The notes under the pieces are model-generated. The model saw only the letters and a list, made by a program, of their open reading frames with translations. It was not told the DNA's origin and made no database searches. From Candidatus Omnitrophota bacterium (lineage in GTDB: Bacteria; Omnitrophota; Gorgyraeia; Zapsychrales; Zapsychraceae), in assembly GCA_016212005.1 (NCBI GenBank), contig JACRHP010000052.1:1-62323 (forward strand): DNA of 62,323 nucleotides. The letters run 5' to 3'. Below are positions 34,099 to 44,119 of this stretch, piece by piece (the first letter of the stretch is position 1; each line of letters begins with the position of its first letter). The position numbers and the translations under genes were made by a program.

Positions 34099-36441
34099 AC
34101 CAGCTGTGGTCTCAAGGTGTTCCTTCTCCTTGAGGGCTTGGATGATCTTATCCGGAGTGAAAGGAAGTTCCTTGAGACGGATTCCCACCGCGTCATAGAT
34201 GGCGTTAGCGATCGCCGCGGCGGTCGGCAGCAGGGCGGCCTCCCCCATACCCTTGGCGCCGAACGGACCATTAGGGTCGTCGGTTTCCACCATAATGCAT
34301 TCTATGGGAGGCGTTCCGATGGATCTGGGAAGCCGATAGTTCGCGAAGTTACCATTGGCCGGCCGGCCTTTATTGTCAAAACGAAGGTTTTCCATAAATG
34401 TATACCCTAGCCCCATGGCCAAAGACCCTTCTATCTGGCCTTCAACGGATTGGGGGTTGATGGCCTTGCCGATATCGTGGGCGTCCCATAATTTCAGGAT
34501 ATTGACTTCTCCCGTTTCTTTGTTGACTTCCACCTCGGCGATCTGCGCTTCAAATCCGTAACTTCCCGAAACATTCCCTTCGCCGGTCCTGAAGTCGATC
34601 GGCGTCGTCTTGGGGTTATAACTTCCCCGTCCAATAATTTGCTTCCCGTAATTGAACGCGTAGCATAATTCCAACGCTTTATCAAAACTCATCAGGACGG
34701 ATCTGTCCTTGAGACAAATGACTTCTTCAGCCTGAATATCCAGATCGTCGGCATTAAGTTTTAATTCTTCTGCAACAATAGCCAGAATCTGCTTTTTGGC
34801 GTCGCGCGCCGCCAAAAGGGTCGCGTTGCCGGAAATAAATGTCACGCGGCTGGCAAAGCTGCCTGTGTCAAAAGGCGTGATCTCCGTATCTCCGGACTTG
34901 CAGCGGATCCGGCTGTAACTGACGCCCAGTTCCTGTGCGGTGATCTGGGAAAGCACCGTGTTCGACCCCTGGCCCGTATCAGCGGCGCCGGTGAACAAAT
35001 ACACCGATCCATCTTCTTCCACTTTGACGATCGACCCGGCGGATTCATGTGATTTATACATCTTTGAACCCATGACATCGGCCGCGATCCCGATGCCGAT
35101 CCCGCGGCACAAATGCTTTTGCTTGCCGCGCTTGTTATACCAGTCGCTGGCGGCAATCGCCTTGTCAATACATTCGCGCAGACCGTTTGTCGTCAAGACC
35201 ATCTTGTTGATGGTCACCATATTCGGGGTCGTGATATTCTTCAGGCGAAACGCGATCGGGTCCATACCGATCCCTTCCGCGAGCATGTCCATATGCGATT
35301 CGACGGCAAACCCGGCCTGGACACCCCCAAATCCGCGCATGGCGCCGCTGATGGGGGTATTGGTGTACACCCTGTAGCCGGTCATGCGGAAATGCTGGAT
35401 TTTGTAGACCATAAAGATGCGCATGATCGCGGCCGCCAGAACGGTCGGCCCGTAACTGCAATAGGCCCCGCCGTCGGCGATGACTTCACCGGTGATGGCC
35501 ACCAGCGTCCCGTCTTTTTTGACGCCGGATTTAAGTTTATAAATCATGCCGTGCTTTCTTCGGGTCGCCAGAAATTCCTCTTCCCGGTTACAGCAGATCT
35601 TGACCGGCAACCCTCCGGCTTTTTTGGACAACAAACAGGCGGCAAAATCCATCGGGAGCATCTCCAGCTTCCCGCCGAACCCCCCTCCCACCGCCATTTT
35701 AATAACGCGCACATCGTTAAGATCCAATTTAAGAGTTTTGGCCAACGCTTCACGGCATTTAAAGGGCGCCTGGCTGGAGGCCCACAAGGTCACCTTGTTG
35801 GAAAAAGTCTCCCATTGCCCGACACAGACATGAGGTTCCAGGGCGGCCATGTGCGCGGCTGGCGCGAAAAATAAATCTTCACGGACGTAATCGGCTTCTT
35901 TCAAGGCCCTGTCAGGGTTGCCGAAATTGACCGGTAAAATGACCGCGATATTATTCAGAGATTCATGGATCTGCGGCGCGCCCGGCTTCATCGCTTCCTG
36001 GACATCAACGACAGCGGGAAGAATTTCATACTGGACATCGATCAGGTTCAGCGCTTCCAGGGCGGTTTCCTCATCAACGGCGGCGACCGCGCCCAGTTCA
36101 TCGCCCACGTAACGCACCTTTTCGGACTCTATGGCCATCTGATCAACGGTGTGCGGGAAAAAATACTCATTGGAACCGAACTTAATGCCGTCCGTATCTT
36201 TGGCCGTGATGATGGCGCGCACACCGTGGAACTTCTCGGCCCGGGAGGTGTCGATGCTGATGATACGGGCATGCGGATGCGGACTGCGGATCATCTTGCC
36301 AACCAGCATATTCGGGAAACCGACGTCAAAGGCGTATTTGGTCTGGCCTGTGACGATGCCTTTGCCGTCAATGCGCGGGACGCTTTTCCCAACGGGATTT
36401 ACATATTTCTTGGAAAATGTTTTCTTGATGGAAGTGACCAT
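34081..36441 (-). CDS. xanthine dehydrogenase-family molybdopterin-binding subunit
   Basis: KMAVGGGFGGKLEMLPMDFAACLL, ISGAMRGFGGVQAGFAVE, GFGAKGMGEA-type C-terminal region (GPFGAKGMGEAALLPTAAAIANAIYDA). Confidence 0.9.
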   Translation of the reverse strand: MVTSIKKTFSKKYVNPVGKSVPRIDGKGIVTGQTKYAFDVGFPNMLVGKMIRSPHPHARIISIDTSRAEKFHGVRAIITAKDTDGIKFGSNEYFFPHTVDQMAIESEKVRYVGDELGAVAAVDEETALEALNLIDVQYEILPAVVDVQEAMKPGAPQIHESLNNIAVILPVNFGNPDRALKEADYVREDLFFAPAAHMAALEPHVCVGQWETFSNKVTLWASSQAPFKCREALAKTLKLDLNDVRVIKMAVGGGFGGKLEMLPMDFAACLLSKKAGGLPVKICCNREEEFLATRRKHGMIYKLKSGVKKDGTLVAITGEVIADGGAYCSYGPTVLAAAIMRIFMVYKIQHFRMTGYRVYTNTPISGAMRGFGGVQAGFAVESHMDMLAEGIGMDPIAFRLKNITTPNMVTINKMVLTTNGLRECIDKAIAASDWYNKRGKQKHLCRGIGIGIAADVMGSKMYKSHESAGSIVKVEEDGSVYLFTGAADTGQGSNTVLSQITAQELGVSYSRIRCKSGDTEITPFDTGSFASRVTFISGNATLLAARDAKKQILAIVAEELKLNADDLDIQAEEVICLKDRSVLMSFDKALELCYAFNYGKQIIGRGSYNPKTTPIDFRTGEGNVSGSYGFEAQIAEVEVNKETGEVNILKLWDAHDIGKAINPQSVEGQIEGSLAMGLGYTFMENLRFDNKGRPANGNFANYRLPRSIGTPPIECIMVETDDPNGPFGAKGMGEAALLPTAAAIANAIYDAVGIRLKELPFTPDKIIQALKEKEHLETTAGSHASR

Positions 36442-36444
36442 AAT

Positions 36445-36918
36445 TTATAAGCTCTTTGCCGCTTTCATTTCTTTTCCCGCGGCGCGGATTGCGTCAAAAA
36501 TCTTTAGATAACAAGCACAACGGCAAAGATTGCCATCCAGGGCATATTCCATCTCTTCTTGGGTCGGCTCAGGATTTTTGTCAAGCAAGGCCTTGGAAGA
36601 CATGATCATGCCCGGGATACAAAATCCGCACTGCACCGCGCCGTGATCTATGAAAGCCTGTTGAACGGGATGCAGCTGTTCGCCGTCGGCCAGCCCTTCT
36701 ATCGTCGTGATTTCTCTTCCCGCGCAATTGGCCGCCAATGTAATGCACGAAAGGACGGCTTTGCCCTTAACCAGGACGGTGCAGGTCCCGCACTCCGATT
36801 CCTCGCAGGCCGTCTTGGTCCCGGTCAGCCCAAGCTGGTCGCGCAAAACTTCCAGGAGGGTTTCATGCCCCTTCAAATCCAGCTGGTATTCTTTCTTGTT
36901 GATATTCAATGGGATCAT
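36445..36918 (-). CDS. 2Fe-2S subunit of molybdenum hydroxylase
   Basis: CEESECGTCTVLVKGKAVLSC and CGFCIPGMIMSSKALLDKNPEPTQEEMEYALDGNLCRCACY. Confidence 0.93.
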   Translation of the reverse strand: MIPLNINKKEYQLDLKGHETLLEVLRDQLGLTGTKTACEESECGTCTVLVKGKAVLSCITLAANCAGREITTIEGLADGEQLHPVQQAFIDHGAVQCGFCIPGMIMSSKALLDKNPEPTQEEMEYALDGNLCRCACYLKIFDAIRAAGKEMKAAKSL

Positions 36919-37766
36919 GCGTGCTTTCCTGTCAAATCCCGCAGGGCTTGCCGGATACCAATACGGAACATATGTTTTTTGTAATCTGTACTTCGTGCGT
37001 CATAAATTGTCGCGTCTAAATGCTCCAAGGCCGCCTCCGGGACACTTTGATCGATACGGCTTTTATTGAGAAACTCTTCCAGAATACGATCTCTTTGGAC
37101 GAAGGCCACACAATTGTTCACCGCGACAATCGTTTCCGTGAATTTCCCCTGGACAAACCGCGTTTTGATGCCTAACGACAGAAGCGGGATATCGACATAG
37201 GGTGACTTTTTCGCGCGGAAGTAGGCGGCCGAAATGCCGTTGTCCCTGAGAATCGTCACGTGAGTGAAAATTTTGTCCGTTTTCGCGGCATTCTTAAAAA
37301 AGTCTTCAGCGCCGATTACTTCATCTTCTCCTTTAGTGCCCTTAAAATGCATTTGGGCTTCCAGCGCGACCATAACCGCCGGCATCTCGGTCCAGGTATA
37401 CCGGCACGTTAAATTCCCCCCGATCGTGGCCATATTACGGATAAGCTGCGAAGAGATATTATGGGCGACAACCTTCAATAAATTCAAATTGCCTGTCAAA
37501 AAGGGCGAATCATAAATTTCATCGATATTTGTCATAGCTCCGACAACCAACTGATCGCCTTTCATCCTGATCCCCTTGAGCGCATCGATGTGAGCAAGGC
37601 TGATGACGTTTTGCGGCGTCTTCGCCCCCCGTCTTTTGAGCATCTTCAGGCTATTGAGAAGAAAGGTCCCCCCTGCCTGCAACCTCACATCCGGAAGGCT
37701 GCCATAGAGTTCCAAGGCCGATTCTAACGTCTTGGGGGCATGGAAGTTAAACTGTTTTAAAAGCAT
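36915..37766 (-). CDS. FAD-binding subunit of molybdenum hydroxylase
   Basis: LQAGGTFLLNSLK...RNMATIGGNLTCRYTWTEMPAVMVALEA. Confidence 0.88.
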   Translation of the reverse strand: MLLKQFNFHAPKTLESALELYGSLPDVRLQAGGTFLLNSLKMLKRRGAKTPQNVISLAHIDALKGIRMKGDQLVVGAMTNIDEIYDSPFLTGNLNLLKVVAHNISSQLIRNMATIGGNLTCRYTWTEMPAVMVALEAQMHFKGTKGEDEVIGAEDFFKNAAKTDKIFTHVTILRDNGISAAYFRAKKSPYVDIPLLSLGIKTRFVQGKFTETIVAVNNCVAFVQRDRILEEFLNKSRIDQSVPEAALEHLDATIYDARSTDYKKHMFRIGIRQALRDLTGKHA

Positions 37767-37786
37767 AATACGTCTAATCCTCGAAT

Positions 37787-37839
37787 ATAGTAAAATTTTA
37801 CTATTTGTCGTAGTATACCAGAGAATTTCTTTTCCGCAA
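37787..37839 (-). promoter_or_regulatory. promoter and palindromic operator upstream of molybdenum hydroxylase operon
   Basis: Perfect 18-bp palindrome ATAGTAAAATTTTACTAT (37787-37804); minus-strand TATACT (37812-37817), 16-nt spacer, weak -35 TTGCGG (37834-37839). Confidence 0.5.
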
Positions 37840-37852
37840 GGAAATTATCCGT

Positions 37853-39715
37853 TCATTCCCTGGCCAAGGGAATCCCCAGATCCTCCAGCGCTACCTCCAC
37901 GACAGCCACATCCCAGCCGTGCGCGGCAATATCTTCCCGGATCCTGGCTGGAGTCTTGTCCCGCAGTTCTTGCGGATTTTGCCGCAGAAAGGTCTTCAAC
38001 ACTTCAAGATTATACCGCTGGTGGACAGTCAAATGCCAGCGCAGCGGCCGCGCTTCCACCTTCCTGTTCAGCACATAAGCAATGACGGCCAACGCCAGCG
38101 GCAGACAAAGGACCGACAGGGAACTCACAAGATAAAACGGCGTGGAAACACCGAACAGGTATTCGGCGCAATGCCAGAACACGTCAAAAAGATAATGGCC
38201 GACAATGGCGGGAATGATCCCGTACCGCAAATAGATCCAGGACAGGAATATCCCCAGACAGGTCACCTCAACCCCGCGGAACCACATCGGGAAAACCGGA
38301 TAATGACTATGGCTGAAGCCCCAGACAAGTGATGAGAGCAGGACGGCGATGAAAGTATTCTTCAAGATTTTTTTGAAAAAATTGATACCGAACAGCCGGA
38401 ACATCAATTCTTCAGAGAAACTCGCCTGGAACCCCAGCGTAAACGCCGCCAGGAAAGGCCAGTAAGCGGTTGAAAAATTGGCCATCCACTCATGCCCCAG
38501 CCACACCCCCCAGTAACGCTGGCCGATATGGATAACGACCGCCTGGATGCCCAGCATGACGACACATACCGCATACCCCAAGAGAATCGCCCCGGCCATT
38601 TCCCTCGAAAGAAATGTCGAACGCAAATAATGAAGAAGAGCGCCCGCGGAGTTTTTGCGGGATACCTCGTAATGCAGGGCCTCCCCCGCCAGACTGGGCA
38701 TAAAAATGATCACGCTCACAAACAAGGCGTTGACCAGAGTCTGAATGGCTAGGTGCCACAAATACATCCGAAACGCCCCTATCGCGCTGTAACCGAACAA
38801 GACATTCTCCCACTGGTTAAATACGGAAAGACTCGACAGAAAAAACGAAAAAATCATCAGCCCGAAATAAAACCTCTTTGTCGTGTGCATGGCCAGGTGA
38901 TTGCGCCTGACGATCATGAAAAAAATGGCCGAGACGAACAAACCCAGGGAGAGAAGATGCACAACCCCCGACAGAATCTTACCTATATCCCTGCTCTTCG
39001 CCAAATGCCGGTTAAACTGGTCCGGGACGGAAAAGGAGTTCTTGTGAAAGGAAAGGATTTCATCGCCGGATATCGTGGCGCCGATAACCAGCTTTCCGGT
39101 TCCGGCGTTTTCGTCGTTGCTCCACTGGATCCGCACGTCCTTTTTCTGCCAGTTGAACCCGAAATCGGAACGGTTGTCCAGAACAGTGACGACGTCCCCC
39201 TTGACCGTGTATTGATCCGGGTCGAACCGGAATCTCTCCTTCAAAAAATCAACGGCCCGGCGTCTCGCTTCCTCGCGCTCGACGGATTTACGGGCGGCAT
39301 CGTCATCGAGGATATGCTGAAAACCGATGATCTCGCCGGTCGAAGAGCTGACGGAAACGTTGTACCCTTCTTTATCCTCTTCCCTGAAAAAACGTATCGT
39401 CCAGTAAAACAGGTCAAAGTCCTGGTCGCGTAAAAAACGGATCAGCCCCTTGAAGCCCACGCTCTCCTGCAAATAACGGTCAGCCTCTCCATCCGAAGAG
39501 AAAATGACGGCCGTCTTGAAACGCTCCGGGGGTTCCTGACGGTCACGCAGATAATCCCGCGCGATCGCCATGGCCAGGTTGCGATCCACGGAAAAATCGG
39601 CGAATTCCAGGTAGGGATAGCTAAACCGCCACCAGACAATGATACTCACAAACGATAAAACGGTAAGAAAAAACCATTGGCGCTTTATTTTGGGCATGGA
39701 CATGTGGGGGATCAA
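37853..39715 (-). CDS. CPBP-family intramembrane metalloprotease
   Basis: SFSEELMFRLFGINFFKK, FSHSHYPVFPMW, GIIPAIVGHYLFDVFWH motifs; large N-terminal extracytoplasmic region. Confidence 0.85.
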   Translation of the reverse strand: MIPHMSMPKIKRQWFFLTVLSFVSIIVWWRFSYPYLEFADFSVDRNLAMAIARDYLRDRQEPPERFKTAVIFSSDGEADRYLQESVGFKGLIRFLRDQDFDLFYWTIRFFREEDKEGYNVSVSSSTGEIIGFQHILDDDAARKSVEREEARRRAVDFLKERFRFDPDQYTVKGDVVTVLDNRSDFGFNWQKKDVRIQWSNDENAGTGKLVIGATISGDEILSFHKNSFSVPDQFNRHLAKSRDIGKILSGVVHLLSLGLFVSAIFFMIVRRNHLAMHTTKRFYFGLMIFSFFLSSLSVFNQWENVLFGYSAIGAFRMYLWHLAIQTLVNALFVSVIIFMPSLAGEALHYEVSRKNSAGALLHYLRSTFLSREMAGAILLGYAVCVVMLGIQAVVIHIGQRYWGVWLGHEWMANFSTAYWPFLAAFTLGFQASFSEELMFRLFGINFFKKILKNTFIAVLLSSLVWGFSHSHYPVFPMWFRGVEVTCLGIFLSWIYLRYGIIPAIVGHYLFDVFWHCAEYLFGVSTPFYLVSSLSVLCLPLALAVIAYVLNRKVEARPLRWHLTVHQRYNLEVLKTFLRQNPQELRDKTPARIREDIAAHGWDVAVVEVALEDLGIPLARE

Positions 39716-39719
39716 CGCA

Positions 39720-40409
39720 TTAAAGCAAACTAATAACTTCTTTAGGGAGTTTGTTCAATTCCTGGCTTCCCAGCACCTTGACGGACCAGCGCAGCAACTT
39801 TAATTTCTTCGCCAGTTTCGGGTCCGGTTCGGCGACATTGACCAAACGGTTGCGCGAGAGGAACAACATCTTGCGTAACGTATTAAAAACCAACCTCGCC
39901 TCCCGGGTACGCTTGTTCCCCTGCCCGATAATATCGTTGAGGCTGTCAAAGGCCATTGCATTGACGGCCGCATTATAATGATTCAATTTCTGGATAAGGG
40001 CCGGGACCATGGCATCAAAATAGCGGTACCGGTCCAGAAGGCAGAGGGTATGCAAAATTTCCACTTCCACAAACGGCGAATCGGTCAACTTCAGCCGGCG
40101 GATCAATATCTTTTCCATCTGGACTTTTTCGCGCGCGACAGCTTCGTTGCTGTATTTCTCCTTATAAACACGGATAACGGCGGCGGTTTGATATGAATTC
40201 AACGTGTCATCCTTAAGCATTTCCACAATGACTTCCTTGGGAAGTTCCGCGTATTTTTGTGCGTAGCCGTCTAAAAGTTGCTTATCATCAAAAATGACTT
40301 GGTCAAAAACGCCTTCCTGCCCTTGGGCACCCTGGGCGAAAACGCTGGAGACATAGCTCAAGGCGACCAACAGCAAAATCACGATAACCAGAAGTTTCAC
40401 GCGTTTCAT
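39720..40409 (-). CDS. secreted alpha-helical (HEAT-like) protein
   Basis: Signal peptide MKRVKLLVIVILLLVALSYVSSVFA, then helix-rich repeats. Confidence 0.5.
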   Translation of the reverse strand: MKRVKLLVIVILLLVALSYVSSVFAQGAQGQEGVFDQVIFDDKQLLDGYAQKYAELPKEVIVEMLKDDTLNSYQTAAVIRVYKEKYSNEAVAREKVQMEKILIRRLKLTDSPFVEVEILHTLCLLDRYRYFDAMVPALIQKLNHYNAAVNAMAFDSLNDIIGQGNKRTREARLVFNTLRKMLFLSRNRLVNVAEPDPKLAKKLKLLRWSVKVLGSQELNKLPKEVISLL

Positions 40410-40417
40410 AAGTGTTA

Positions 40418-41269
40418 TTAATCCATAAATTCCATCGACACATCCACGGAACGACGAGAATGCGTGAGAGCCCCGACCGAGACGCGATCCACCCCGGTTC
40501 GCGCGATGCGCCGGACATTTTTAAAAGTAATTCCGCCCGAAGCTTCCAACAACGGGCGTTTGCCAACTCTCATTCTGTTTCTCAAGGCGACCGCCTGGCC
40601 TAACTGCCGGCCGTTCATATTATCCAGCAAGATAATATCCGGGCCGGCCGCGAGCGCTTCCTTGAATTCCTGGAGATCATCCACTTCAAATGCGATCTTT
40701 TGGCGGGTCGACCGGCGAAGATGCCCGATCATCGCCCCGACACTCATCCGCCGGCGGCAAATCCAGCGGTGATTATCCTTGACCAAAACCATATCAGTTA
40801 AACTCTGCCGATGATTAAAAGCCCCGCCGCAGCGGACCGCGTATTTCTCCAGTTCCCGCAAGCCCGGCGTCGTTTTACGCGTATCTAGAATCCTGACCTT
40901 GTAAGGACGAACCGCCTGGACATAACTATGTGCATTGGTGGCAACACCGGAAAGATAACCCAAAAAATTAAGCGCCGTCCGCTCTCCTGAAAGAAGCGCT
41001 CTTGCCTTGCCTTTCAGCGACAAAATACTTGTGCCTTTGGCAACCTCTTTCCCATCGGAACACAAAGCCGCGCACTGGACGTCCTTGTCCAGCATCTGAA
41101 AAACCCTGAGGGCAATCCCCAGTCCGCAGACAACCGCTTTTTCTTTGACAATAATCCGCGCCCGGGCCATCACCGATGGACCGACCAAAAGCCGGGTTGT
41201 CACGTCCTGCCAAACCCGGTCTTCCCGCAAGGCCTCCCGAATGACGGGTTCAAAATTTTTCATACGCAT
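40418..41269 (-). CDS. nadC: nicotinate-nucleotide pyrophosphorylase (carboxylating)
   Basis: LDTRKTTPGLRELEKYAVRCGGAFNHRQSLTDMVLVKDNH, EVDDLQEF, LLEASGGITF. Confidence 0.93.
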   Translation of the reverse strand: MRMKNFEPVIREALREDRVWQDVTTRLLVGPSVMARARIIVKEKAVVCGLGIALRVFQMLDKDVQCAALCSDGKEVAKGTSILSLKGKARALLSGERTALNFLGYLSGVATNAHSYVQAVRPYKVRILDTRKTTPGLRELEKYAVRCGGAFNHRQSLTDMVLVKDNHRWICRRRMSVGAMIGHLRRSTRQKIAFEVDDLQEFKEALAAGPDIILLDNMNGRQLGQAVALRNRMRVGKRPLLEASGGITFKNVRRIARTGVDRVSVGALTHSRRSVDVSMEFMD

Positions 41270-41275
41270 AAGTGG

Positions 41276-41390
41276 AGCCCCGCGGACTGAAGTCCGCGGC
41301 ACCTTTCACTGCGAGATTCCGCCCCGCGGAATCCCGACCGGAACGCCTTCCATCCCCCACCTGAAGATGGGGACGTTCCGGCGTCGGGGT
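41276..41390. repeat. intergenic multi-hairpin palindromic repeat (REP/MITE-like)
   Basis: CCGCGGACT-GA-AGTCCGCGG; ATTCCG/CGGAAT; CCGGAACG...CGTTCCGG enclosing a TCCCC/GGGGA inner stem. Confidence 0.6.
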
Positions 41391-41393
41391 AGA

Positions 41394-44057
41394 TTATTCC
41401 AGACTCGCGATGACTTGCTTTAATTCCCTGACTTTCGCCTGCAGGGCCGCCGAGCGTTCTTTTTCTTTGGCGACGACCTCCGCGGGCGCTTTCTTGACGA
41501 ATTCCTTGTTGCCCAAACGCTTCTCTAATCCTTCCAGCAGCCGCTGCTGTTCGCCGGCCTGATCCAAAATCCTTTTCTTTTCCTTATCCACGTCGATGAC
41601 CCCGCCCAAGGGGATCACGCATTTGATCCCGCCGACCAACGCCGTTGCCGCATTCTTGACTTTAGCGAGCGTTTGCCCCACGGTGACACTTTCAAGGCGC
41701 GCCATATTCTTTATCATGACAAGGTTGGCCTCAAGAAGCGCCGCGTCTTTCCTGGTGCGAACAATGAAACAGCACGAAATCGTCTGCCCCGAAGTGATGT
41801 TCCATTGCGTGCGCACGGTACGGACCGCCGAAACAACCCCCCGCAACGCTTCCATATCTTTCTCCGCCTCTTTATCCAGCAACTTCCTGGAAAATGCCGG
41901 CCACCCCTGGATACACAAAGCTCCCTTGCCTTTTGAGATCTTGTCCCATAATTCTTCAGTCACGAAAGGCATAAATGGATGCATCATTTTAAAGGAATTC
42001 TCCAAAACGCCTAAAGCCACTTTTGGAACGTTCTCATCCGCCCAGCGGTCTTTGATAGTTTCGAGATACCAGTCGCAAAAATTGCTCCAGAAAAATTCAT
42101 AAATAAGCGACTCCGCCTCGGAGAAACGATAACGATCAACGGCGGCACCGACCTTCTCCAGCGTTACATAAAAACGCGAGATGATCCAGCGGGAAGGAAG
42201 GTCCAGCGCCCGCCTGTCCACTTTGGCCAAATCAAAATCTGCGGAAGAATGGGAAACGCGCATCAAAATCAGGCGCGAGGCGTTCCATACTTTATTGGCG
42301 AAATTACGGCCGATCTCAAATTTTTCTTTGGAAATAAAAAGGTCCTGCCCGGAATTGATAATAAGACTAAATCGTAGCGCATCCGCCCCGTACTCGCGGA
42401 TGATCTCCAGCGGGTCAATGGCGTTACCCAAGGATTTCGACATCTTGCGTCCCTTGGCGTCACGCACCGTGCCGTGGATATACACATCCGAAAACGGGAT
42501 ATCGCCCATGAATTCGAATCCGGCCATGATCATGCGCGCCACCCAGAAAAAGATGATTTCCGGCGCCGTAAACAAAGACGCCGTCGGATAAAAATACGCC
42601 AGTTCTTCCCGGGCCGGCTTGTTTGCCTTATCTTCGAACGGCCAGCCGAAGGTGGCGAACGGCCAAAGCCACGAGGAAAACCAGGTGTCCAGGACATCCT
42701 CATCCTGTTTCAGATTGCCTGACCCGCAATGCGGGCATTTCTCCGGAACCGTCGCGGAAACAATCGGTTCTTTGCATGCCAATTTGCATTGACCATCTCC
42801 CACGCAATACCAGACCGGGATCCGGTGCCCCCACCAGATCTGACGGGAAATACACCAGTCACGGATATTTTCCATCCAGTTAAGATAAACCTTGGTCCAA
42901 AGGGACGGATAAAATTTAATTTTGCCCTTACGCACCGCTTCCAAAGCAGGTTTGGCCAGCGGTTCCATCCGGACGAACCACTGTTTGGAGAGATACGGCT
43001 CAACGACCGTATGACACCGGTAGCAATGCCCGACGGCATGCGTATGCGGCTCGATCTTCTCAAGCAGCTTGAGTTCGCTTAATTCTTCGATGACCGCTTC
43101 GCGTGCTTCGAAACGGTCCATCCCCTCGAAATCGCCGGCCCGTTCGTTCAAGACACCATTGGGATGCATGATGTTGACAAATTCCAGTTTATGGCGCTTA
43201 CCCATCGCGAAGTCATTCGGATCGTGCGCCGGGGTGACCTTGACCGCCCCCGTGCCGAATTTGGAATCAACGAATTCATCGGCGATCACTTTGATCTCAC
43301 GATCAACAAGCGGAAGCGTCAAGGTCTTGTCAATGTACTTCTTATACCGCTTGTCCTTGGGGTTCACCGCGACCGCCGTATCTCCCAGCATGGTCTCCGG
43401 CCGGGTGGTAGCGACGGTAATAAAAGCGTTCTCTTCGCCTTTGATCGGATAACGCAGGTAATAAAGGTTCCCCTGCAAATCCCGGTGCTCGGCTTCTTCG
43501 TCGGAAAGGGCTGTCTGGCAACGCGGGCACCAGTTGATGATATATTCCCCCTGGTAGATGAGTCCTTTCTCATACAAGCGGACAAAGACGCTGCGCACGG
43601 CCTTGCTGTATTCCTCGTCCATCGTAAAACGCGTGCGCTCCCAGTCACAGGAGGCGCCGAGTTTTTTTAACTGGTTAATGATCGTATCGCCATACTGTTT
43701 TTTCCAATCCCACAACCGGCGCAGCATCTCGTCCCGACCGACGTCATGCCGGGTCTTACCTTCTTTGGATAACTGGCGCTCAACGACGTTCTGGGTGGCG
43801 ATCCCGGCGTGGTCCGTGCCCGGCATCCAGAGAGTCTCAAAACCGCGCATCCGTTTATAGCGGATCATGATATCCTGCAAGGTATTATTAAGCGCGTGGC
43901 CCATGTGCAGGATGCCCGTGACATTGGGCGGCGGAATGACAACCGCATACGGCTTTTTAGCGGGGTCGACATGGGCGTGAAAAAAATTATTCTCGACCCA
44001 GAACTTGCTCCACTTTTCATCGACTTCGTTAAAATTAAACCGCGGGGATAATTCCAT
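41394..44057 (-). CDS. valS: valyl-tRNA synthetase
   Basis: PPPNVTGILHMGHALNNT (HIGH), KMSKSLGNAIDP (KMSKS), C-terminal coiled-coil arm. Confidence 0.97.
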   Translation of the reverse strand: MELSPRFNFNEVDEKWSKFWVENNFFHAHVDPAKKPYAVVIPPPNVTGILHMGHALNNTLQDIMIRYKRMRGFETLWMPGTDHAGIATQNVVERQLSKEGKTRHDVGRDEMLRRLWDWKKQYGDTIINQLKKLGASCDWERTRFTMDEEYSKAVRSVFVRLYEKGLIYQGEYIINWCPRCQTALSDEEAEHRDLQGNLYYLRYPIKGEENAFITVATTRPETMLGDTAVAVNPKDKRYKKYIDKTLTLPLVDREIKVIADEFVDSKFGTGAVKVTPAHDPNDFAMGKRHKLEFVNIMHPNGVLNERAGDFEGMDRFEAREAVIEELSELKLLEKIEPHTHAVGHCYRCHTVVEPYLSKQWFVRMEPLAKPALEAVRKGKIKFYPSLWTKVYLNWMENIRDWCISRQIWWGHRIPVWYCVGDGQCKLACKEPIVSATVPEKCPHCGSGNLKQDEDVLDTWFSSWLWPFATFGWPFEDKANKPAREELAYFYPTASLFTAPEIIFFWVARMIMAGFEFMGDIPFSDVYIHGTVRDAKGRKMSKSLGNAIDPLEIIREYGADALRFSLIINSGQDLFISKEKFEIGRNFANKVWNASRLILMRVSHSSADFDLAKVDRRALDLPSRWIISRFYVTLEKVGAAVDRYRFSEAESLIYEFFWSNFCDWYLETIKDRWADENVPKVALGVLENSFKMMHPFMPFVTEELWDKISKGKGALCIQGWPAFSRKLLDKEAEKDMEALRGVVSAVRTVRTQWNITSGQTISCCFIVRTRKDAALLEANLVMIKNMARLESVTVGQTLAKVKNAATALVGGIKCVIPLGGVIDVDKEKKRILDQAGEQQRLLEGLEKRLGNKEFVKKAPAEVVAKEKERSAALQAKVRELKQVIASLE

Positions 44058-44119
44058 TAAAAAATCGCAAAAAAACGCGAAAACTTACGCATTAGAATTA
44101 TTTTGCGTTAAATTTCGCG

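Noticed and set aside
34940-35874. Long antisense ORFs opposite the molybdenum hydroxylase subunit (also opposite valS and cimA, e.g. 44204-45664)
   Set aside because: Typical shadow ORFs in GC-rich coding sequence; the minus-strand products are clear enzymes.
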